A stretch of 64,000 nucleotides of DNA. It comes from Eubacteriales bacterium (GTDB taxonomy: Bacteria; Bacillota; Clostridia; Lachnospirales; Lachnospiraceae). Positions 57,333-64,000 of the stretch are shown piece by piece. Under the pieces are notes generated by a model that searched no databases, was not told the DNA's origin, and saw only the letters and a list, made by a program, of their open reading frames with translations. Location: NCBI GenBank assembly GCA_030537195.1, contig JAUNOK010000010.1, positions 23,385 through 87,384 on the forward strand. The letters run 5' to 3'. Made by a program: the position numbers and the translations under genes. Every line of letters begins with the position of its first letter. Position 1 is the stretch's first letter.

Positions 57333-57806
57333 TTAATATCCACTAGATATTATTCTCCACTTACCACCTTCAGTTCGAGCAAGATACCAGCCATAACCTG
57401 TTTCCTCATCATCTACATCAAAACCGGTATCTTCCACATCTTTCTCTTTCTTTGATGTATGAAAATCGCTTTTGAAATATATAACCTCCGTAAAATCTTC
57501 TGTCCAGCCATCTCTTTTGGCTAATTCATTTATCCATTTTAAAACACTATCAGAATTACTGGATTTATCACCTGCATAATAGACTTTGTGAAGCTCAAAT
57601 CCTTTCATATTCCTAATCTTTCTTTTTATCACTTTAATAGCTTCATCCATATCTTTTTGTGTATAGATATCTGAAGTTCCATAGTCTATTTCTACTTTAG
57701 GCGTTGTTACTATCTTTGTTATTACAAAGCCTATTACTGCGGCAATGCAAAGAACTGCTATTACTGTTATAGTTACTTTTTTCTTTCTTGATTTTTCTTT
57801 ATCCAT
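57333..57806 (-). CDS. Small membrane-anchored protein of unknown family
   Basis: A 157-residue protein with a basic start, one membrane helix (about 13-33) and an extracellular domain ending YGWYLARTEGGKWRIISSGY. That ending resembles small domains found in Clostridial membrane proteins (DUF4829-like), but I am not sure. Start at 57806 follows AAGGAGG; an earlier in-frame ATG has no such site. Located between the permease and lipoprotein genes in one transcript. Confidence 0.7.
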   Translation of the reverse strand: MDKEKSRKKKVTITVIAVLCIAAVIGFVITKIVTTPKVEIDYGTSDIYTQKDMDEAIKVIKRKIRNMKGFELHKVYYAGDKSSNSDSVLKWINELAKRDGWTEDFTEVIYFKSDFHTSKKEKDVEDTGFDVDDEETGYGWYLARTEGGKWRIISSGY

Positions 57807-57833
57807 ATTAACCTCCTTATCCAAACACGCCCA

Positions 57834-58952
57834 TTAATCATCACTTCCAAGAACCTCTACCGAATCATAATGCAATATCTTTATAACCGGATATGTCATT
57901 GAAAGAATAATCGTTACAGCAATAGCCGCTATTGTCGTTAACAATGTTGTAAGATTAACAGTTATTATACCAGCCCCCGCAGTCACAGCATTTATAATAG
58001 CTGCACTTACTGCAAATATAATAAGAGCCGTTACGCTTAGCGCCAGAATATTACATGCCATTGCACCGATTATTCTTAAATCACTCATTCCGTATATCTT
58101 CTTTACCGCAATCTCCCTGCTTCTCTGAATCAGCCAGAACTGTGACATCAGCAGGCAGTTGAATATACAGAATACATATACCATCACATTTATCTTCATA
58201 TTCTCGCCCTGAAGTGCCTTAACCACATCTGACTCACCCTTTGAGTTAAGTTTCTTGGCATTTATCTGTGATTTCGCGTCCACACTCCTTATATTCCCGA
58301 ATACCGCAGAATAAGAATTATCAAGATTTCTGGTGTTACTTGACAGCTCAATCGTATAGCTGTCTTTTCTGCATATTTCATTCATTACATTAGTTCCAAG
58401 ACAATCTATATTAAGAACCATCTTGTAATCATAATAATCTGATGTACTGCTTCCTATAACACCGCATATCTCATATTCCTCATTCTCTAAGGTCACATAC
58501 ATCTTTCCGTTCATTTCGTAGGCATCTTTATACTTATATCTTCCAACGGCAATAAGCCTTTTACCACTGTCACCCGGCTCGCTTCCCGGAAGCCGTCCGC
58601 TTACCATCTTATATGGAAGCTCCTCATTACTCTTAAGAATAACCTCGCACCTCGTATTAGCACTTATCTGTGCATATGAAAGTACCAGCTTTCCGCCGAG
58701 TATCATATTACCGTCATCCACTCCGTTGCTTATATAATTAAACATATCCCGACTGTTTCCAACAGTGACATCTAACTGTATCCTGTTTTTATACATGGAC
58801 TTCAGCCTGTCCGTTTCCTTTGCGTATGCCTTATTATATATCGAATGCACACCGAATACAGCATAGAACATAACAAGCTGGCTTATTATAAAAAATGCTG
58901 ATATCAGCCTGTACCTGAATACACTTCGTAATAATGCTTTTATCTTTCCCAT
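57834..58952 (-). CDS. FtsX-like ABC permease (second of pair)
   Basis: A 372-residue permease: one N-terminal helix (about 17-37), an extracellular domain of roughly 200 residues and three C-terminal helices (about 250-365), the MacB/FtsX topology. The segment RSREIAVKKIYGMSDLRIIG is the conserved cytoplasmic loop (REIAIRKAxG) that meets the ATPase. Overlaps the preceding permease by 1 nt. Type VII exporters of this kind move lipoproteins, peptides or antibiotics, or signal across the membrane. Confidence 0.83.
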   Translation of the reverse strand: MGKIKALLRSVFRYRLISAFFIISQLVMFYAVFGVHSIYNKAYAKETDRLKSMYKNRIQLDVTVGNSRDMFNYISNGVDDGNMILGGKLVLSYAQISANTRCEVILKSNEELPYKMVSGRLPGSEPGDSGKRLIAVGRYKYKDAYEMNGKMYVTLENEEYEICGVIGSSTSDYYDYKMVLNIDCLGTNVMNEICRKDSYTIELSSNTRNLDNSYSAVFGNIRSVDAKSQINAKKLNSKGESDVVKALQGENMKINVMVYVFCIFNCLLMSQFWLIQRSREIAVKKIYGMSDLRIIGAMACNILALSVTALIIFAVSAAIINAVTAGAGIITVNLTTLLTTIAAIAVTIILSMTYPVIKILHYDSVEVLGSDD

Positions 58953-60199
58953 CAGCCTTCACTCCTTCCCGAAACCATATCCGCCAGTGAAGTCCTGCCA
59001 ATCATTACCGCAGGTATCACACATGATGTCACAAGAAGTATAAGTACTGATATTATCAGTATTACCGGCATATAATGCATATGTGCTACATATGCCCCCT
59101 CATACAGTCTTCCTGTTTCCTCTAATACCTTTTTAGGAAACAGTGTCTCAAATTCAGCCCTCAGCCGTACAATCCATGCCACCGCAGCCGCAAGAACCAT
59201 GACAATTGCATTCTGCATGGCTATAAGCCATATAATATCCGCCTTGCACATACCATTTGCAAGCATAATTCCATAATGTTTTCTTCTCATAAGACAATAC
59301 ACAATGTTAGACGCTGCAATTGATACTATTGCAAGAACCGTTATCATAATTGCTGCTATGAATACAGTATCGTCAACGATACTGGAATCTTCTTTTTCCT
59401 TATCAATCTCGTCCTTATAATTACTTATATTGACAGTTACACCCTCGTCATAACAGAACTTCTTAATCTTATCTGTCACTTCATCAAATGTGCCGGACTC
59501 ACACTGAAAATAAATTTCATTTGCATTTCCACTATTGATACCGTCTAATTCTTTTCTCAGACTTCCTGCTATCACAATCATGGAATCATCAAGCGTGTAA
59601 TTATCCCATTTACCATATGAACCTTTAAAAAGTCTGTCTTCATGTATCCAGCCTGCACCTTTTTTAAGAATACCGCCTATCTTAATCTGCCCAATATCAT
59701 CATCAACATAACAGTTAATCATATCACCGGCATGATACTGCTTCCTGTAATTGTATCCTGCGAATACAATCCGTTCATCTTCGCCAAGATTCTCTACTAT
59801 CTTCTTGTCCTCATCACTGAGCATAAGATTTCCTATTGCGGCTATATCCTTATCTATCATATTTACCTGTATAAATTCATCTTCATCTTCAAAGAGAGTC
59901 TCACTAACAATATATCCACTCCGTACTACTTCCGGCATGGTACTCATATATTCATGTACCTTATCTGATACTTCCTGTTTAATATTCCTGGTTACAAAAT
60001 GAACATATCCCGCATCAGCCGTATTAACTCCGAATTCTTTCTCCGTCTGTCTTATCGCATATCTGCTCCCAATATATCCGGTAAACACCCTGTCTATCAT
60101 GAAAAATGATACAAAACACATGCCAGATAAAAGCAGTGTCACAAATATTCTTCTTGAATATATCCTGAAAACCAGCCTTAACTTATTATACCATCTCAT
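58952..60199 (-). CDS. FtsX-like ABC permease (first of pair)
   Basis: A 415-residue permease with one N-terminal helix, an extracellular domain (about 45-275) and three C-terminal helices. The cytoplasmic loop RRKHYGIMLANGMCKADIIW is the counterpart of the FtsX REIAIRKAxG motif. Its stop overlaps the next start. The two permeases probably form a heterodimer with an ATPase encoded upstream past the window edge. Confidence 0.83.
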   Translation of the reverse strand: MRWYNKLRLVFRIYSRRIFVTLLLSGMCFVSFFMIDRVFTGYIGSRYAIRQTEKEFGVNTADAGYVHFVTRNIKQEVSDKVHEYMSTMPEVVRSGYIVSETLFEDEDEFIQVNMIDKDIAAIGNLMLSDEDKKIVENLGEDERIVFAGYNYRKQYHAGDMINCYVDDDIGQIKIGGILKKGAGWIHEDRLFKGSYGKWDNYTLDDSMIVIAGSLRKELDGINSGNANEIYFQCESGTFDEVTDKIKKFCYDEGVTVNISNYKDEIDKEKEDSSIVDDTVFIAAIMITVLAIVSIAASNIVYCLMRRKHYGIMLANGMCKADIIWLIAMQNAIVMVLAAAVAWIVRLRAEFETLFPKKVLEETGRLYEGAYVAHMHYMPVILIISVLILLVTSCVIPAVMIGRTSLADMVSGRSEG

Positions 60200-60230
60200 A
60201 TCTTTCCCCCCTGTATGTTAATCTGTCAGC

Positions 60231-61181
60231 CTAATTATTAATAAACTGGTCTGCATGCTCCTTCTTCCACTCCGAATATAACTTCTCATTGCTTATCTTA
60301 TATCCGCCTGCTGCACATGCCTTCAAATATACCTTTTCTCCTACATCTGAAAATTTATATTCCATTATATAATTAATGTAATCTCCCTTTTTATTAAGTT
60401 GGGCATAATCAACATAATATACACCTGTTGCCGTTATATCCTTTGAACAGAGAAGATCGCAGCCCTCATATCCATTATCCGTAAGCGTATCCAGATATTT
60501 AAAATACTCCTTTGCCCCAAATGTTTTGCCAAACTTTTTCTTAAAAAGTGACTTTGGAACTCCATATACTGATATAGTCATCTTAGGAATATCATCATAA
60601 AAATCTTCATACATTGCTACAGATATTGCTCCAACATCAAGACACACCATTGTATCAGATGTTGATTTTGCATCTCCAGCTTTTTCTTCACTATATACAA
60701 ACACATAATTCGATTGATCAGACAGATACCAGTTAGGAATTGTGTCGTTAGGATTATAGTACGCTAATGCAAAATCAGGTACAATGCATGCCTGTTCATA
60801 TGCTGCCTCGCACTTACTGCTTGTCTGCTTATCAAATGTTGCACCATCTGGTGTATTTCTTATTTCTATTTCCATCCAGTTTCTTGTCGTTGATTCCAAA
60901 TACCTTTCTTCAAGATAAGAAACCCCCGCCTGTTTATCTTCTACATATGGAATATACAGAATAAGGTCTTTATCATCGACTAATTTACTCTTAATTCTAT
61001 AAAATCCATTAATTATTGTATAGCCTTCATCCGTTGTTGTAGTTTCATACTCCTGAACAATATAATCAGGATCAATAAGTGTCTCATCTGCTACATTATC
61101 TTTCTTCCCACATGCTGACAGTGAGAGTATCAACACTCCTGATAATGCTGCCCCTGCAACTGTTAATAATACCTTTCTCAT
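60231..61181 (-). CDS. Lipoprotein of unknown family (paralogue B), first gene of cluster
   Basis: A 316-residue lipoprotein with lipobox LSAC and the same segments as paralogue A (YTIINGFYRIKS, LDVGAISVAMYEDFYDDI, LCSKDITATGVYYVDY). Start at 61181 follows GGAGGGG. It is the first gene after the LytTR-box promoter, so likely the most strongly regulated product. The two copies flank the permease pair. Function unknown. Confidence 0.78.
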   Translation of the reverse strand: MRKVLLTVAGAALSGVLILSLSACGKKDNVADETLIDPDYIVQEYETTTTDEGYTIINGFYRIKSKLVDDKDLILYIPYVEDKQAGVSYLEERYLESTTRNWMEIEIRNTPDGATFDKQTSSKCEAAYEQACIVPDFALAYYNPNDTIPNWYLSDQSNYVFVYSEEKAGDAKSTSDTMVCLDVGAISVAMYEDFYDDIPKMTISVYGVPKSLFKKKFGKTFGAKEYFKYLDTLTDNGYEGCDLLCSKDITATGVYYVDYAQLNKKGDYINYIMEYKFSDVGEKVYLKACAAGGYKISNEKLYSEWKKEHADQFINN

Positions 61182-61197
61182 AAGTCCCCTCCATATT

Positions 61198-61261
61198 AAA
61201 AAAGCTATAACCAATGCAATCCGATTCTCACAATCTCTGTTACATTAATTATAGCTTTTTT
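61198..61261 (-). terminator. Inverted repeat/terminator enclosing the cluster promoter
   Basis: Minus-strand AAAAAAGCTATAA (61249-61261) pairs perfectly with TTATAGCTTTTTT (61198-61210) across 38 bases. Transcripts from the kinase gene would fold and stop at the T-run. Transcripts starting from the promoter within the arm/loop would lack the 5' arm and escape. Confidence 0.65.
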
Positions 61262-61314
61262 TATATATTATCCTAGATATATGTCACGAAATGACGAAAA
61301 AACGGCATGAAATG
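61248..61314 (-). promoter_or_regulatory. LytTR-type direct repeats and -10 of the lipoprotein/permease cluster
   Basis: Plus-strand GTCACGAAATG (61283-61293) and GGCATGAAATG (61304-61314) are direct repeats with a 21-base period, the geometry used by LytTR regulators such as AgrA. On the minus strand a TATAAT (61248-61253) lies 30 bases downstream; the expected -35 position reads CTAGGA, a poor match, as in activator-dependent promoters. A 46-bp copy of the whole box occurs at 63879-63924. Confidence 0.68.
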
Positions 61315-61319
61315 CATAT

Positions 61320-62633
61320 TTATCGTTCTGCATTAATTTCTTTGTGTAGCTTACATCTGCACATAAGATAATTATCTCCCTGCTGCTCATAGTGGATACT
61401 TCCATTATATCTGTTAATAATATCTCTTATATTCATAAGACCGAATCCATGCAGACCTTTATCCTGCTTGGTTGTATTCATGTCCGGATTGCTCTCTAAC
61501 ACATTGAATCTGGTTGAATTACCTATGTCTATATACATATTATCATTATCTTCTGATATCTGAAGTCTGACTAAAGCGTTACTGCACTGAATAGCTGCCT
61601 CAATAGCATTATCGCACAGATTTTCAAGAAGTATGTACATATCCATATCATCAATTCCAGTCACGCTTCCTAATACATAGCAGCACATATCTATTCCTGC
61701 ATCATGGCACTGGCTGATTTTCCTGTTCAACAGATAATTAAGTACAATATTATCACTTACGATTTCCGTAATATTATTGTTTCTGTTGCTGTAATTATAT
61801 TTATCAATCATCTCGACTGCTTTATCATACTTTCCATCCTGTATCAGTTCTTTGATAAGAATAATTACATTCTTAATATCGTGTCTCTGCTTGCTGTTCT
61901 CCCTCTGCATATCAAGTATTGATTCTATATCCTTCTCTTTCTGCTGATATGCACTGAGCATTACCTGCTGCTGCATCTTCTGTTCGTACAGCCTGTGTTC
62001 CATTATAAGAAGTAATATGCTGATAATATTAACTATTACAACTCCTGTTAATGCAATAAATGTATATATTACATTTATCTCATAATTCTTATCTGTCCTA
62101 TATACAAGAAAACAGCATACTATAACAGATACTGCAGGAATTATAGTCATTATTGCCATGTACTTGTCGTCTTTTTCCATTAACAGCTTCTTCAGTTTAA
62201 TAATTAATGCCAGAAAGATTATAAGTATTATCTGTACCAATGTAGCTCCTACATACCTTGATACTGACCCTACAGGAATAGCGTTAAGGAAATCCTTTTT
62301 GACAACAAGAGATACCATACCGCCTCCCAGCAATGTACTACACGCAAGACAGCATATCATTAATAGATTATAGAATATCTTTTCAAGAATAGTTCCATTC
62401 AATAGTATGAGACTGAATATAAATGAATATATCATATATATGTATATTGCAGCCCCTTCAAAATACACAATATAATTAGATATCATAAGATATATAAATG
62501 TAATGATAGTTCCCGCTATACATACAATCCTGCTGTTAAACTGTTTCTTACACCCAAAACATTTTACGAGATATACTGTAACCAGCACTCCCTGAAGCAG
62601 ATTAATGGCACTCTCAAAGATAACAGATATCAT
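61320..62633 (-). CDS. GHKL (AgrC-type) membrane histidine kinase
   Basis: A 437-residue sensor with six to seven membrane helices (about 1-210), a coiled-coil linker and a GHKL kinase core. The phospho-acceptor region is KQRHDIKNVI, the N box LLENLCDNAIEAA and the G box LHGFGLMNIRDI. AgrC-like sensors often read secreted peptides. The start overlaps the LytTR regulator gene by 4 nt. No agrB/agrD pair is visible in the window, so the ligand is unknown. Confidence 0.9.
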   Translation of the reverse strand: MISVIFESAINLLQGVLVTVYLVKCFGCKKQFNSRIVCIAGTIITFIYLMISNYIVYFEGAAIYIYMIYSFIFSLILLNGTILEKIFYNLLMICCLACSTLLGGGMVSLVVKKDFLNAIPVGSVSRYVGATLVQIILIIFLALIIKLKKLLMEKDDKYMAIMTIIPAVSVIVCCFLVYRTDKNYEINVIYTFIALTGVVIVNIISILLLIMEHRLYEQKMQQQVMLSAYQQKEKDIESILDMQRENSKQRHDIKNVIILIKELIQDGKYDKAVEMIDKYNYSNRNNNITEIVSDNIVLNYLLNRKISQCHDAGIDMCCYVLGSVTGIDDMDMYILLENLCDNAIEAAIQCSNALVRLQISEDNDNMYIDIGNSTRFNVLESNPDMNTTKQDKGLHGFGLMNIRDIINRYNGSIHYEQQGDNYLMCRCKLHKEINAER

Positions 62634-63316
62634 ACTAACATCCTCCTTACCTGTGTAACATTGCCTCTGCTTATATAATACTGTGCTCCATTGCGCATAA
62701 TAATTTTATCCTTCTCTATTCTTTCTACATAGCTTTTATTAACCATTATGCTTCTCGATATCTTTATGAATCCATACTGCTTTAATCTGTTTTCATATTC
62801 AGATAAAGTTGATCTTATCTCCATATCCGTATCAGTTCCCCTGAATATAAGAGCATGCGTATAGACTTCAACTGCCACAATATTATCAATATTAATCAGT
62901 CTGCCTCCGCTGACATTAAGCATTTTCTTCTTATCATTAAGAAAGTTACTGATGTTGTACATTGTATGTTCAACATCTTCTTTCATATTGCTTTTTCTTA
63001 TGAACCCAATCGGCCTGAAACCGAATGACTGAAATACATAATTCTCATGTGATGTGCAGAACACTATTCCTGCATCTTTCTTCTGCTCATGTATTCTCTT
63101 CGCAACCTCAAATCCGCTTACATCCCCACATTCAATATCAAGAATGAATATATCTGTATCTTCCACTGCCTCTGCAAGCATATCAGCAGAGGACTGATAT
63201 ACATTAGTCTCCGCTATATCCGTTCCCTGCATACGTTCTTCATATTCAGCCTTTATATATCTGCTTATTAATTCGCCATGCTCCGGCTCATCATCGCATA
63301 TAGTAAATCTAGTCAA
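62630..63316 (-). CDS. LytTR response regulator
   Basis: A 228-residue regulator: receiver domain with D8-D9 and phospho-acceptor D60 (FILDIECGDVSG), then a LytTR DNA-binding domain (about 130-225; MLNVSGGRLINIDNIVAVE, HALIFRG, YGFIKISRSIMVNKSYVE). The start is TTG at 63316 with GGGGGAAG upstream. LytTR proteins bind paired direct repeats; such a pair is at 61283-61314. Partner of the GHKL kinase. Confidence 0.92.
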   Translation of the reverse strand: MTRFTICDDEPEHGELISRYIKAEYEERMQGTDIAETNVYQSSADMLAEAVEDTDIFILDIECGDVSGFEVAKRIHEQKKDAGIVFCTSHENYVFQSFGFRPIGFIRKSNMKEDVEHTMYNISNFLNDKKKMLNVSGGRLINIDNIVAVEVYTHALIFRGTDTDMEIRSTLSEYENRLKQYGFIKISRSIMVNKSYVERIEKDKIIMRNGAQYYISRGNVTQVRRMLV

Positions 63317-63342
63317 GCCACTTCCCCCTGTGTGAATTACTT

Positions 63343-63411
63343 AAGCATTTTCCCAATCCAAATGCTTTTCTGTTGAATATTATATTATATCTGATTCAAT
63401 CAATTCAACAG
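63343..63411. promoter_or_regulatory. Two inverted repeats upstream of the LytTR regulator
   Basis: AAGCATTT (63343-63350)/AAATGCTT (63360-63367), and CTGTTGAAT (63370-63378)/ATTCAACAG (63403-63411) with a TATAAT-like sequence in its loop on the minus strand. They mark the likely promoter of the two-component operon. Purpose of the repeats is unknown. Confidence 0.4.
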
Positions 63412-63878
63412 CTTTATACTAAAACTACCGTCCCCATGCAGATATTTTATTCTATAAATGCTTGTATACTTTGCTTCATCATTAATATTGTAACGACCGA
63501 CATTTACAATATTAACCCAGTTATAACGCGGTTTTTCACTAAAGGTGTACTTTATGACATAAAAATGCAAAACCAACACGTTCATCACCTACTCCATTAG
63601 ATGAAATAGAATTATATTTTAATGCAAACTCCGGTGTAGACCATACATTAACTATCATACTGTCACACGCTGAATTTCCAGCTTTACTTGATGTACCGTC
63701 TGGTCTTGCCTCCCCTTGTAATTCCTCATCCCTAGCAAAATTTCCTCTTATATACATATCATCAAGGTAGTTCACACCTTTTTTCTTTTCTTCAACATAT
63801 GGATAATATATATACAATCCGGAAGCACTTGGTTCATCATAGACCATAAAATCATTAACTACTGAATATCCATTCTCG
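63400..63878 (-). pseudogene. Decayed third copy of the cluster lipoprotein gene
   Basis: The minus strand from 63878 reads GENGYSVVNDFMVY, then YIYYPYVEEKKKGVNYLDDMYI, and PDGTSSK ... STPEFALKYNS ... VGFAFLCHK, all clear counterparts of paralogues A and B (GYTIINGFY, YIPYIEDKQEGVSYLEEL, PDGA, PDFALPYYNS). The N-terminal signal and start are gone, replaced directly by the LytTR box copy. The frame stops at 63539 and continues in another frame with PRYNWVNIVNVG to 63400, so a frameshift and a C-terminal loss are likely. Confidence 0.7.
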
Positions 63879-63924
63879 CCTAGATAGATGTCACGAAATG
63901 ACGAAAAAGCGGCATGAAATGCAT
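63879..63924. repeat. Second copy of the 46-bp LytTR box
   Basis: 44 of 46 bases match 61272-61317, including both half-sites GTCACGAAATG (63890-63900) and GGCATGAAATG (63911-63921), 21 bases apart. It lies between the stop of a partial ABC ATPase gene and the decayed lipoprotein gene. Confidence 0.85.
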
Positions 63925-64000
63925 TATCTCTCTTTACTATCCCCAACAATCCTGCCATCACTGATAGTAATTATCCTGTTCGTCATCTTAGCAATACCCT
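63924..64000 (-). CDS. ABC transporter ATPase, C-terminal end only
   Basis: The last 25 codons before TAA at 63924-63926 read GIAKMTNRIITISDGRIVGDSKER. The form 'AD/TN-R-I-I-x-I-x-D-G-R-I-V' closes nearly all MacB/LolD-type ABC ATPases. The rest lies beyond the window. It is on the same strand as, and upstream of, the regulator and permease genes and could power the FtsX-like pair. The short length keeps confidence moderate. Confidence 0.6.
   Translation of the reverse strand, partial: GIAKMTNRIITISDGRIVGDSKER

Overview
The window reads as chromosomal DNA of a low-GC, Gram-positive anaerobe of the Clostridia, most likely family Lachnospiraceae. Support comes from AT-rich DNA with strong GGAGG ribosome binding sites, Firmicute-type gene sets (MutS2, YhaM, the spoVT-rqcP-yabP-yabQ-divIC-spoIIE-tilS-hpt-ftsH order, GHKL/LytTR two-component genes, T-box and fluoride RNA switches), and plant-glycan enzymes. 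A pectin-using gut organism near Lachnospira/[Eubacterium] eligens would fit, but that placement is an inference. I saw no rRNA, tRNA, CRISPR array or transposase.

Layout. 1-5 kb: sugar locus with a GPH symporter (cut by the window edge), a GH2 beta-galactosidase and a divergent AraC regulator. 5-9 kb: rlmD-type rRNA methyltransferase, YhaM nuclease and an HtrA-like protein that has lost its catalytic triad. 9-13.6 kb: mutS2 and an OmpR/histidine kinase pair, closed by a bidirectional terminator. 13.7-23.3 kb, minus strand: trmL, aminotransferase, Lrp regulator, orphan HypE-like protein, a 35-residue membrane peptide, DEDDh exonuclease, diguanylate cyclase, trmD, an SGNH-fold protein without its catalytic Ser and His, and a GH13 glucanase. 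23.5-30.6 kb: the conserved division/sporulation block, with SpoIIE reduced to a soluble phosphatase. 30.8-34.3 kb: cytoplasmic GH28 and a T-box-controlled cstA.

Sulfur region (34.3-50.2 kb). A CysTWA sulfate importer is preceded by a binding-protein gene broken by an in-frame stop and by a short ORF with five consecutive Cys codons, a likely cysteine-sensing leader. A second binding-protein gene (intact), cysN, cysD and an AprBA-like APS reductase pair form another minus-strand set. Both sulfur promoters share a candidate operator. Between them lie a GntR/membrane protein pair, an AAA ATPase/nuclease-like gene with three phased palindromes upstream, and a cation/proton antiporter under a fluoride riboswitch. 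A 181-nt near-palindrome lies between cysN and the second binding-protein gene.

50.3-64 kb: amidohydrolase, small membrane proteins, queT behind a possible preQ1 switch, then a seven-gene minus-strand cluster of envelope proteins (two related lipoproteins, two FtsX-like permeases, a small membrane-anchored protein, a beta-propeller-like protein and a double-module ABC-2-like permease). A GHKL kinase/LytTR regulator pair sits directly upstream. LytTR-type direct repeats lie at the cluster promoter, and its -10 is embedded in a terminator arm. A duplicate of the box is fused to a decayed third lipoprotein gene at the right edge, just after the C-terminus of an ABC ATPase. This LytTR-controlled transporter/lipoprotein cluster and the Cys-codon leader are the two least-described systems here.
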